NCBI GenBank assembly: GCA_008638375.1
Contig: CM018035.1
Span: 39,422,254 to 39,486,253 of the forward strand
Source: Nyssa sinensis
Taxonomy: Eukaryota; Streptophyta; Magnoliopsida; Cornales; Nyssaceae
Direction: 5' to 3'
Length of the DNA: 64,000 nucleotides
The translations under genes were made by a program, and so were the position numbers. Positions within the stretch are counted from its first letter, which is position 1. Each line of letters opens with the position of its first letter. Under the pieces are notes generated by a model. The model saw only the letters and a list, made by a program, of their open reading frames with translations. It was not told the origin of the DNA and did not search any database. Positions 11,240 through 21,863 of the stretch are shown piece by piece.

Positions 11240-13174
11240 ATCAACTTGCTCGGGAGCGTCAGCTAGGCGAAGGTCGGGAGGTGCTACCTCATCATCATCG
11301 TCCCATGCCCTGATCTCACTAGGAGGGACTTCAACGTCGTCAATCCCAATTAGATCAAGGTTTGGATACTTTACGAGGAGCTTAGGCTATGAAGGTGCAC
11401 TACCCGTGCTCAATCAGCTGTCCACCCATATCCTCGACCTCAGCCTTCATGTCAGCCTCGATTTGAGCTCTAGAAAAATTGACAGCGCCTTGGATTTTCT
11501 TGAGGAAAGTAAACTAGAAGTCTTCAAACCTCTTTTGGAGGTCTTCCAACTTAAGGGCAAGGGAATCTCGTTTAGACTCCAAGATGGAGTAAGACTTCGT
11601 AACCTCCTTCAACTTCTCCTTGACTGCAGAGGTAGTGGACTAAGCTGTCCCCAGCAGTAGCCTAGCTTCATCCTACTTCGGACTAGAGGTTATCAATCAA
11701 CTTTGAATTTGTCGAGGACTCTACAATGGCAGGTAAGGCCGTGCATAGTCTGAAAACAAGGAAACAAACAGGTCAGAATGGACAAAGCTTCAAAGCATAA
11801 AAAAAGAATGGAGATGAGTTCTAAGTTACCCTCAGCTAAAAGGTGAGTAGGTCCTTGGCGATCTTCTCTACCTTCAGACCTTTGTATTTGCTTAGACCTG
11901 AAGCCCAAGACTCATCAAAAGCCTTCTTCGCTGTTAAGTAGCCAGAGTCATCAAGCATAACAACAGTAGCAACAACAACAACCTTCCCCTTCCCTCTTTT
12001 CTTGGTAGGGACTACAGGGGCAGGGGGCACGGCAGGCTCGGGAGCAGGAGACTCCCTCATATCTTCAGATGGCGTTTGGTCTAGAGAGTTAGAGAGGAGC
12101 CTTCTCCTCTTCACTTAGAGAGGCAGGTCGGTAAGGGAAGAATTCTCCCCAACCGTTTTCTTCTTCTTCCCTGGTGCCCAGTTGGACATCAAGGACTTCT
12201 TCAGATTGCCAGTCTTACTTTTAGTTAACCCAGCCTCCATCAGATGTGCAGGAGAGAGAATAGCAGTGTTGGCACGGTTGTCGGTTTGAAGGAGCCTCTG
12301 GTACTTGTCTTGAAGATCAACGGTGAAGATTAACCACTTTCAAGCACTTTTGTCTGCACAAAAGGCACAAAACACAAAAATTTGACAACAATAAGAGATA
12401 AAGCAAAAATAGAAGCAAGAATATATCAAAGAGGGGGTCTCACCCTTAATCCCGATACTCTGGGAGAAAGTTGAGGTATGGCCCTCGTAGTCTTCTAGCT
12501 CCCATCCTCCTCCCATGAAGAAGTACCACTTCTTCCAAGTCTTGTTGGAAGTAGGTACTAGGGAGAGGGGTCTGAACCCCTTGTCAAAGGACATATAAAA
12601 TAAGCCCTCCAACCTCAGAAACTTTAGATCCATATTACTATGGATCAGCTTGAGATCTACTTCAACGCCATTCAGATGCCCTAAAACTATAAATCCTAAT
12701 AAATGCCTCCAACTATTGATGTTGAGGTTGGTAGGATAGATGTTGAACCATTTAAAAAATTCTCTAACTAAGGGAAGAAGAAGGAACCTAAGCCCCATCT
12801 CGAACCACTCAAGATAAGCATAAATTTTGCCCTGATCGACGGTTAGTGGGGCGATCCAGGGAACCAGGTGCTCTATAGGTTACATTTTGGGGGAAGTCGA
12901 AAGTAGCCCCCAGGGCACCTAACATGTATTGAGTAATGGCGCTTTCTACCTCTTCCCTTTGGGATGGCCTACTAGAGGTTTCCCCTATTACATTCCTAGG
13001 CTCAATAAACGCATTTACAATCCTAAGTTCTGGACTAGAAGGGTACTCGACTATCCTATTTTCAGCGTCCCTATAGGAACTACTGCCTATGACATGAATC
13101 TGAGATTGCACAATCGTCTTAGAAGAGCTTCCTGTACCACAACCTATGCCTAACATGGCATCGGAGGCCGACAT
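11240..13174 (-). pseudogene. Antisense gene of Tat-like element, decayed, with two intron-like gaps
   Basis: Presumed start ATG at 13174 (MSASDAMLG). The first part is open to 12809; after a frame change the conserved core is open to 12340 (GLRFLLLP...NSWRHLLGF...GVEVDL...SNKTWKKWYFF). From memory of the family, this core resembles the 'putative plant transposon protein' domain of plant gypsy elements. A gap with GT/AG borders (12443 down to 12354, 90 nt) follows. Next comes a basic-proline stretch (MKRRRLLSN...PAPEPAVPPAPVV) at 12114-11836. A second gap (11829 down to 11749, 81 nt, GTAACT...TTTTCAG) leads to a predicted coiled coil (VKEKLKEVTKSYSILESK, then EADMKAEVEDMGGQL) near 11610-11410 and an acidic end (EIRAWDDDDEVAPPDLRL) to about 11240. 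Stops and frame changes make it a pseudogene. Function unknown. Confidence 0.7.
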
Positions 13175-13201
13175 TATGAAAAGAAAGGAAAAATGAAGAA
13201 G

Positions 13202-13242
13202 GAGAACGAGAACGAGAACAAGAACGAGAACGAGAACGAGAG
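13202..13242. repeat. GAGAAC hexanucleotide repeat
   Basis: About seven copies of GAGAAC with minor variants. On the - strand it lies just upstream of the presumed start of the antisense gene. It accounts for an apparent run of Val-Leu residues if the upstream ATG (13303) is used, so I prefer the start at 13174. Confidence 0.85.
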
Positions 13243-13331
13243 CAAATAGAACGATTAAAGATGAACCGAACCTGAAACTTGATCGGAGAAAAAGGCTTCT
13301 CACGGCGATGATCTCTTCACTCCTTTTTTCA

Positions 13332-13349
13332 CTCTGTTATACAACAGAG
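13332..13349. repeat. Short perfect inverted repeat in antisense leader
   Basis: CTCTGTT-ATAC-AACAGAG, a 7-bp stem with a 4-base loop. It lies between the TATA box at 13406 and the antisense ATG, that is, in the predicted 5' leader. The significance is unknown. Confidence 0.5.
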
Positions 13350-13405
13350 TATTTTTTGAGGAAATGGGAATGATAAAGGAAGGGCGTACGCATCCCCCTT
13401 CTTCC

Positions 13406-13414
13406 CCTTTTATA
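13406..13414 (-). promoter_or_regulatory. TATA box of the antisense gene
   Basis: On the - strand the sequence reads CCCTATAAAAGGGG, a strong plant TATA box. It is 232 bp upstream of the presumed antisense start codon at 13174. The placement outside the LTR suggests the antisense gene has its own promoter, independent of the element's LTR. Confidence 0.6.
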
Positions 13415-13616
13415 GGGCAAAATAATGGGGGCCCATCACTCTAAACCGTCGCGGCGGTTGGAGGAATGATGGCCTCGAAAGCCCAAATGACAGCTAGTGC
13501 AGTAAATGCCACATCAACGGTCGTCATAGAAAGCGAAGCGGCATGACTCGTGGTTATAACACGTGACCTTTCAGTAACCCTCAACCTCAGTCACGCAATG
13601 TGCTAAACTAAGACTC

Positions 13617-13625
13617 GGGGGAGAG
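13617..13625 (+). other. Polypurine tract
   Basis: GGGGGAGAG, followed by TAGC and the TGATATACC start of the 3' LTR. Position directly upstream of the LTR fits the plus-strand priming site. Confidence 0.7.
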
Positions 13626-13629
13626 TAGC

Positions 13630-14229
13630 TGATATACCACAAAAAGATAAACCAGTCCTCACATGACACGTGTATACGCAGAGCACTTATGCATACAGAC
13701 CAACCAAGGCCTTCACATCCAAAACAGACAGACATACAGAGTTCAAAGCCTTCCTCACTCGGAGTCTCTCATAACTTCTGATCTCGCCTTTTGAACAAGA
13801 GATACTGAGCACATGCATAAAAGGGTCCCGAGCTGATCACCGCCTTGTATGCCCTACCGACCTGGAGACAGGAAAGCAGAACGCGATAAGGAAACTACCA
13901 TTCCTGGATATCTTTCGATCTCTATTCCTACGGAACATAGAGGTCGACATGGTAACTGCCATCTTCGGATATCAATCAAATCCTTATTTTTGTGACTCAA
14001 AATTCTACTCAACTTAGGAGATTCGCAATCTATAAATTAAACCCTAAAGTGCACTTTTCAATGACGTTTTCTCAATTATTTACATTGACAGTCCTTTCTT
14101 TCAGTTTTACTGACTTTATCATTAGAACGGCTACCACCGGAGCCAACCCGGTGGCCCTCTGATCTTATTCTCTGAATGTTTGACATACGATGAAGAACAG
14201 AGCCTCACTGATCAGAAAGTGCAACATCA
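13630..14229 (+). repeat. 3' LTR of Tat-like element (600 bp)
   Basis: Same ends (TGATATACC...GCAACATCA) and same TATAAAT box (14031-14037) as the 5' LTR at 3032-3627. Differences are spread evenly, mostly transitions, with no large indels. Confidence 0.9.
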
Positions 14230-15230
14230 ATCCATAATTTCTTATTTTTCAAATTCCAATATACACAAATAATCCTTGAGGCATTATCGAACTAGCCTGG
14301 GCCCCTCAATTTTTTTAATTTCAAAATTTTCTTATATATTTTCAAATATATCCCTCTTATTTATGTTTTTGACTCCTCTAAATTTAAAGTTTTTACACTT
14401 TACCCTTATTTTAATTTCAATTTTACTCCTTTAATGGAACTTTTGTTGATTTCTTTTTAATATAGTATAATTTTCTTATAATATCTTTTTTTATCGGACT
14501 TCTTGTATAATTTGTAAATTCATTTATATTAATAAATTTAGTTACTTACTATTAATATTAAAATTTAATATCCATTTCATTTTAAAATTTATAATCTAAC
14601 ATTAAGAACAAAATTTTTGACCTCTCAACTAAATTCCTGACTTCGTCATTGAGCTTAAGCAATGACAGTTTTATTATGATATTCAATTACTTGGCTTGTC
14701 TAGCATTAATGAAGCAAATACGAGAACCTCTTAAATGGATAGGGTTTATTTTAGGGGAAGGTTAAAAATCCCGACGAGGAAGTTCCTCTCTTGATTGTAT
14801 TATAAATTTAATGAAATACCTTTATATTTTACTCTAATTTAAAATTTTGATGAGTATATATGTTCAGTCTTTTAGTGACGATATTTTAATATTTTTTATA
14901 TATTTTGTGTTGTAATATTATGTAGTTTAGGATTTTTTTTTTTATTTTTTAAATTATAATGAATTTTTCTTGTCCTAAAATAGGATTTAAACAAACACAC
15001 ATTACAGAGGAGGAGGGTAAAATGAGTAAATATAAATGTGGTTGTACCTTAAGGAAGAAGTAGGGAGAATTTTATAAGAGGTGAGGTGAGGTGAGGTGAT
15101 AGGGGAATAGAGGATTCCGACCCAAACTTGCCCCGGAAATCAACGTACCCTCATTGCCTGCTGACGTATGATGATATAATGGTATACTAGAATAGGAAGG
15201 GTGGTATTGGTATAGCAAGGATATATTAAT

Positions 15231-15276
<46 letters not shown>

Positions 15277-15568
15277 CATGCACATTGAAAGTAACACTTA
15301 CAATGTTATTAATTAATAAAAGGCAATCTGAATTTTTTTTTGTTTTTCGTTTTGGAGTTTATACATAGTTTTGTTTTGGTTTCTAATTAGACAAAATATA
15401 TATATATATATATATGTGGTTTTGATGTTACACCTAATATTCCCAGATTTTATTATCTGACCCTCAACCCCTTAGCTACCAGTCTTTTATTTATTTATTT
15501 ATTTATTATTACTATGTGTGATTGGTAGATATAGTTGACTTTGACTTGTTTGACCATCTGATTCCTTG

Positions 15569-15611
<43 letters not shown>

Positions 15612-16133
15612 TGAATGAATGAATCTTGCAGACTTAACAAGAAGATTTCCTTCGGCCAAAGGAAACCCCGAAAATAATAATTAACTGTCAGAGTCACAAT
15701 TATAAATGTAACTATGTACATTTCAGAACTACTAATCCTGCCAACCAAACAATTCCTGAGTTGAACCACATAATATGCATCCCATAAAATCAAGGGTGAC
15801 TAGAAAACTGATCATATGTGGGACCCTGTAAACAGTGGGGGTCCCATTTTGTCTACCCTACACATACATAATGTAGAGAAGTATACAGTTTGCATGTTAA
15901 ATACACTGCAGGGCATATTTGACAATGATATGGTTTTCATTTCACCTAAAAAAAAAACAAAGAATAAGTAAGGGTGCTTCTGTAATTAATGTATTGCTAT
16001 AAATTTTGAGATTCAGAAGCAAGCCAGTAGAGTGTTGATCCATCTGCACCATGTTGTTTGTACATGAATATGATCATAGTAGTGTACTGTACCAAACGGT
16101 GGATGTACTTGCAGTTCTCGCTAAAAGATAGAT

Positions 16134-16165
<32 letters not shown>

Positions 16166-16183
16166 GCGTGTGTGTGTGCGCGC
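16134..16183. repeat. Compound palindromic microsatellite (AC)n(AT)n(GT)n(GC)n
   Basis: An (AC) run passes into (AT) and then into GCGTGTGTGTGTGCGCGC. The left AC arm is complementary to the right GT arm, and the AT centre is self-complementary, so the block could fold into a long hairpin or cruciform. Open frames crossing it are artefacts. Confidence 0.85.
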
Positions 16184-16809
16184 AACATGTAATTTTCACC
16201 CGATTAATCTGACAAAAATTGAAATCATGGTACTCATCTTTTCCAAAGCTACCCTTCTGCATGTTAACTATTTCTTCTCCAAGTTCAAGTTGATCAAGTT
16301 CTTACACAAAACAGGTCAGGACTCCAAGAAATGCAAGTTTACATGATCAAGAAATAAGAAACAATGGAATGAACACAACCCATACTGCCATTTGTACGTT
16401 AATTCAGACTAAATGCTAATGCTAATGGAGGGAGTTGGGCTGAAGCAACCCCTTAAGATTCTGTGTTTGTTTTTATGTATATAATGTTGAGAAACAGGGT
16501 AAGCATCTTCTTGCCAAATTATAGCCTCTTCTATGTCTAACATCATGATATGAAGTTACTAAAAAAACAAAGCACACAAATGTAACTACATAAGGAGAGA
16601 AGTAGTTGTGACAATTTAAGGACATGTTTTGCTATGTACTAGATGAGACACTAATATTTTTGAAACAGGTAAACATAATACTGAGAAATATTTTGCTAGC
16701 TAGCTAGGGGGGAAACACACACAGTCACACACATACAAGGGCAGTATTCAAAATCATTATCATTTGAAGAAGAAGAAGAAGAAGACGCGCATGAGAGAGC
16801 TTGACTGAC

Positions 16810-16878
16810 CTGAAAACCTTGAGCTGAGAAAAAAATTGCAGTTGAAGAAAACCATGGATGATTTTTCGCTAATTGCAT
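16810..16878 (-). other. Candidate first coding exon of an unidentified - strand gene (weak)
   Basis: A 23-codon frame starts at ATG 16878 (MQLAKNHPWF...). It runs to CAG followed by a GTCAGT donor-like site at 16809. Upstream on the - strand are an acceptor-like CTCTCCCAG near 16915, a TTATAAG box at 17031-17037 and a CACGTG G-box at 17073-17078. No downstream exon could be identified and the peptide is not recognised. The arrangement resembles the 5' end of a plant gene but could be chance. Confidence 0.2.
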
Positions 16879-18037
16879 TGTTTGTATGATGATATAATGA
16901 TGGATTGGACCATTGAAATCTGGGAGAGAAGCAAATGAAAAAGAAAGTAACAATGTAAAAGGTATAAACAGAGACAATAGGGAGTTTGTATGTATCAGAA
17001 GGTTCAGACTTTCCGTTATGCCCCACACGCTTATAAGCTCCCTAAAAGTCCAATGTGAGACTCGAAAGAAGACACGTGTTGGTCGAATATTGGCTGATGG
17101 AGATTTATAACATCCAATAATAAGCTAATAAAATGGGCCCATATACATGTTAGTTTGTTTGGATTGACCGGTAGATTCTCTCTCTCTCTCTCTCTGGTGT
17201 GAGAGGGACTTAGCTTTTATATATATCAGAGAAGATAATAGGGGCAACCAAACATTCTAAACAGAAAATGTTAGACAGACCTAAGCGACTCACCAACCTT
17301 TCTTTACAATTGCCAACTGCTCTCTATTTCAGCTGAAGGGTATTTATGGCATTTAGAAAGTATTGTTAGTTACATGGGCCCTAACTCTCTTATCTGTACA
17401 ATTTACAAGGACTAGTCAGTTTATGGTTGAATGGATACGGATATGTTTCGGGCCAGAAGCAACTGCACCTCTTTACCAGGGACTAATTGTATGTATGGTT
17501 TCATGTCCACGGTTATATTATGATTATGGTAAAAGAATTAATAAACCATGGTTACTAATTAATTACTACAAGTGAGTTTGTGACTTTTATCATCTCTATC
17601 TTGAGGGATAGTTGAAAACACTATGTTAGTTTGTCGAGGGGGGAATTAGATAAATTAATTTTGATAATTTGGTAAAACCGGTGTTTGGAAAAAAGGAAAG
17701 GAGTTCACTAATAGTACCGGAAGTAAATAATAACCTATAACATGGATAAAATAATGAAAAGAGATGAGTGAAATTACTAATCCTGTCATTATTAGTGAAG
17801 GAAATAGCTAATTCAATCTTATTTAATTCAATCTTATTTAATCCATGAAACAAACATGGCAACACCATAAATATCAACATTTAAAGAGATAAGTGAAGTT
17901 TGAAGGTTCGATTCTCATTACTAATAAATCCAATAAAACTCTGCAATTCCCTGTCCCTCATAGTTTGTTAATTAATTAGGTGGATAATCCAAACCAAACT
18001 CAAGTTTGTATTTGAGAATTTTTTTCTTTTCTTTTAA

Positions 18038-18068
<31 letters not shown>

Positions 18069-18817
18069 AATATGTGGGATGCAAGTGGCTCCCAGTCCCA
18101 AAGGTTTATCCTGTGGTCCTTATAATGTGAGTTAATGAATGCAATTCAATGTGGCATTATGATCGACAAGAAACAAAATGTGATAAAAATATGACAATTT
18201 TACGTATGCCAACAGTCAAAGTAATGAGGCTTTAAACAACACTACTTAATTAGATGAGGGTCTTCACTCTAATCTGTAACATAGTATTCTATTTCTAGAG
18301 TTGAACACACTCATACACAAACACCAAACACTACTCGACTCCTTATCTTCTAACAAAATGTGCATATGCATTTACGACTGGTTGTTGGTGTTACATTTCT
18401 TAACTCTTGACTAATTAACAATCATCCACCAATGTCTCTTTTGGTTGTTCAAAGATTATTACTTTACACCATGTTTGTTTAATGGATTGAATAAGGGTGG
18501 ATTACGTCTCCCTTCCATTAATGTGATGATAGGATTAATAATTCCAACCCTCCTCTCCCATTATTCTACCCATGTTCTATGTTATTATTTACTTTTAGTA
18601 CTATTAGTGAGACCCTTCCTTTTTTTTTTTTTCTTCTCCTAAACATCCATTTCTTAGGGTCATTGGGACTACTTTAACCAATCCTCTCCTCAAGCTAGAA
18701 AACAAACATAGTTAAAAAGTAATGCTACGTGGCCATACAAAATTTCCCCAATTTTTATCCCCAGTTATGTGGTAGGTTACTTTTCTTCCCTTTTTTTCTT
18801 CTCTCTCACTTTTATTC

Positions 18818-21011
18818 TGTAACACCCGTTACCAACAAAATAGGCAATTAGAAACAATGTGTGAAAACTACATGCATAACAGAACATTTCAAAATCTTTG
18901 AGTGCAAAACATAATTTAGGTTTAGAAACTAACCGAACTCAACAGTGGGCTGTAACCTTAGTTAGGCCATTACCCAAAGTAAATTCAAGTCAATAATAAC
19001 CCTATCTAGATCACAGTCTATCACATCCTGAACCCTATCCTACGCAGGATCCCGAGGACGTGATGCCAGTTAGCCACTTTGCTGGTTTGCCGATCGACAA
19101 TGCGACCAACCAAAGGCAAACTTCTGAACTTACTGATGAATTGCATTCCAAATGTAGGGTCAGAGCAGCAGAATTTAAAACTTTTTCAATTCAGGAATGC
19201 AACTCGTCCAAACACATTAGAGCACGTCTATCATTAGTCACTAAATAATCTCTAGAGTACCAGTATCGTGAGCCATGTCCTAATGCGTCTATAGCATATC
19301 AATAAATTTAATCATATCGTAACACTCACCTGAATAGCCTGAGTGAGTCTGCAAGAATCCAAGTCTCCACAAATAGTGTTAATCTAATCCTTGCTTGGGA
19401 TGTCAACCCGTGTCATCCCATTGTGCCTTCTAATCCACTGGAGATAAATGTTGAAATATGTTAGGATAATGGGGTGAGCTCTAACAAGCCTAATGAGTAA
19501 CAGAGGTTCCCTGCCATGGGTTTCAAAACCAGTTCTTGCTTATAAGGCATATGGATAGTTCAGTCACTTTAGAAATAACGATTTTATAAATCCGCTTTAA
19601 ATGCAGTTTAAGTAGAATAAAATAGATCCGAACTAAATAGAATAAATAGATCAGAACAGAACAGAACATAACAGAACATAACAAATCAGAACATAACGGT
19701 AAATGATGCCAACATATCAATCAGAGCACATGCATGTCATCAACGGAACGGAACATAACAGAATTGAGAGGAACAGAACAGAATAGAACAGAATAGGATG
19801 CCAATTAGGCACATAATTAAGTATAATCGAGCTTCCCCAGCAGCCCATAAGCAGACACTCATGGAGCCTCTACCCTCTAGGTACCGCTCTGGCCTACTTA
19901 TGCCATACCTGCTCAAAACTGAAGTGGGCCCAAGAGTAAGACACAACATAATAAAACAGAATCGGAACAGACCATATAGTAGAACAGAACAGACCTGAAC
20001 TAGAACAGAAGAGCAGGACATAACAAAATCATGCCGTGTAATGCAGTACAAAGAGCATGCATTTAAGTATATGCATTTAAACAGTATAGTACACGAAATA
20101 GTACAGTGTATGAAGATACAATATCTAGATAGGTATAACTTATACACCAAGTTAGAAGTTCCAAGTTACTCACAAACTTTCATGCTTATCTCCATGTACA
20201 GATAATCTGATAACCTCCAGATACTTTAGGCACCTCCATGCATATCGTGAATCATCATCATCAATCACAGACAGATTAGAATTTAAACAATCATGACTTA
20301 TTCATCATCTTAGGCGTTTGTCGGATTACCTAAAATAGCCTAATAGCCTATCGCCCTTTCATTGGGTTTCATTTGAGGTTATTTCATTCTTTAATTAGGC
20401 TTAGTGGTTATCAAGATTATAATCTAAATCATTTAGACTCCAATTGTTATCAATTAAGTACTTATTTAACCTTAAGGGTAACATGCTAATTTCACCATTC
20501 TTGTCTCAGACCCTATCGTGGTCCTCAGAATATTCCATATATCTCATATATAATTTTTTTTAAGTCTTTTGGACTTCATTTGGTATTTGCTTTTGATCAT
20601 TGGGACACATTGGTCATTTCTTATTTTATACGTTGATTGTTTTGGAGTCTTATTTAGCCCCTCAATTTCCATAATTATGCTTATGACAATTTATTAGATT
20701 GGATTGGCCTTTATTCGACCTCTACTTTGCACTTACCATGCTTAGGGGCATTTTAGTCATTTTACGTTTCATAAAATTTTGTCTCTAATTCGTCGTTTAA
20801 TCATGTGTACAGTTTCACGAGTGTTTGGGCTTATATCGGTATCAACTTGGTCCTATTTGGACTTCATGGGGCTACCAAAAACAGGTTGGTGATTGCAATG
20901 AAGGGATATACAGTCATCCTGGGTTCAAAACCGACCCCTGTTATCTAAAATCTTATTCACTAATTAATATTTGAATGTTTTTACGATGCTTCGTTGGGTC
21001 GAGGTGTTACA
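18818..21011 (-). repeat. LTR-like segment with TGTAACACC/GGTGTTACA ends
   Basis: The segment starts TGTAACACCCGTTACC and ends GGGTCGAGGTGTTACA; the outer nine bases are perfect inverted repeats. Its interior resembles the long LTRs at 27208 and 37065 in layout (short AG/GT splice-like sites, a stretch with 'GGTCATTTT' motifs). An AACAG-rich region lies at about 19640-20030. No matching five-base duplication flanks it (TATTC and TCCTT). The outer borders are therefore uncertain. Confidence 0.4.
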
Positions 21012-21863
21012 TCCTTAGTGGCATAGTGGTTCCCATGCCTGGCATAAGATCCCCACGTACACGCGCGTTAGGAGATCAAATCCCACTAACCACTAAGTTC
21101 CCTCCCCCATTTTTTTTTCCTCCCCCATTTTTTTTTCCTCTGAGTAATTTAGAACCAAACAGCGGATAGGGCTTCTAAACTAGGATAAGATATCCTAGGT
21201 TTAAACAAGGGTATTACATGGGGAATTACTATGTCCGTTGCCAAACAGAACCATTCAGGTTTAAAACAAAACCTTACTCCCAAAACGAAACTGTGTTAAT
21301 TAAGCCCATATGTGCGGTCGGGGGTTCCAACTTGAACCCAGATCCGACCCGAGCCTAACGAGGCCCTCACAGTTTCCTTCCTTTTCATTTTTTCAGTGAC
21401 ATTCCGGTCACCTTCTACGGCACCAGTGATCGAAATTTGAAAATTTTAAACTTTTTAAAACTCATTTCTTCATGATTTTGAAGCTCATTTTTTATTATCA
21501 TCAATCCCAAACCCTTTTTAGAACACTTAGGCATCATTTTAACCCCCAAATCCCATCGAATAGCCAATTATTTCAAAAACACGACTCTCCGATCACCTCG
21601 AATTTCTCACTCATTTCTCCACCATTTCACTCTCGGTTTCTTCCTAAATTTACCATTTTTCTCATAGATTATAACCCTATAATTATTTAGAAGCTTTAAC
21701 ATGAATTCTCATAAACCTAAAAAAGAAAAAGAAAAATTAGAAACATGCTTCAAGCTTAAAGCCTTACCTTTTTCTCTCTCTGCAATAGTGTGTTTCCTCC
21801 CCTTCCTTCTTTGGTCTCCTCCTTTTTTCCCTTTTCTTTTCTTCCTATTGCATGCAGCTTATG
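21012..21863 (-). repeat. Fragment of a long LTR, cut by the Athila-like element
   Basis: It begins with a tRNA-like block (TGGCATAGTGG near 21018 and GATCAAATCC near 21077). It continues with motifs also seen at 35230-35300 (AAACAGCGGATA, GATATCCTA) and with the CTCTCTCT-GCATGCAG region seen at 30780 and 40650. It stops abruptly at the Athila LTR end (21864). It is interpreted as the right part of a long chromovirus-type LTR. Confidence 0.45.

Larger units (their letters stand above)
3032..14229 (+). mobile_element. Tat-like Ty3/gypsy retrotransposon, old and degenerate (11.2 kb)
   Basis: Complete in outline: LTR (3032-3627), primer site, gag, protease, RT, RNase H, second RNase H, integrase, 116-bp tandem repeats, antisense gene, purine tract, LTR (13630-14229). 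The dual RNase H, the tandem-repeat-rich 3' region and an extra antisense reading frame are known traits of the plant Tat lineage. The two LTRs differ at roughly one base in ten by eye, and the coding region has many stops and frame changes, so this is an old insertion. The flanking five bases (GCCTA and ATCCA) are not a convincing target-site duplication. A related copy starts at 59089. Confidence 0.9.
14230..18817. other. Spacer without recognisable transposon; microsatellite-rich
   Basis: This is the longest stretch in the window with no retroelement that I can recognise. It holds (TA)n tracts at 15233-15272, 15396-15415, 15573-15609 and 18040-18064, a TTTA repeat near 15484-15505, GAGGT repeats near 15080-15100 and (CT)n at 17177-17195. 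Open frames are short and of biased composition. One candidate exon is listed separately. Confidence 0.6.

Noticed and set aside
13175..13303. N-terminal hydrophobic extension (Val-Leu repeats) of the antisense gene as a membrane segment
   Set aside because: It is encoded by the GAGAAC microsatellite and precedes a better start codon at 13174.
15819..15846. Hairpin TGGGACCC...GGGTCCCA as a microRNA precursor
   Set aside because: The stem is only 8 bp with a 12-base loop, far too short for a plant precursor.
17050..17062. Upstream element of snRNA genes (GTCTCACATTGG on the - strand) followed by TTATAAG
   Set aside because: Two mismatches to the usual motif and a spacing that fits neither Pol II nor Pol III snRNA genes; no snRNA sequence downstream.
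19740..20150. 136-codon frame on the - strand
   Set aside because: Cys/Leu/Phe-rich translation of an AACAG-rich repeat region in an LTR-like block; no domain.
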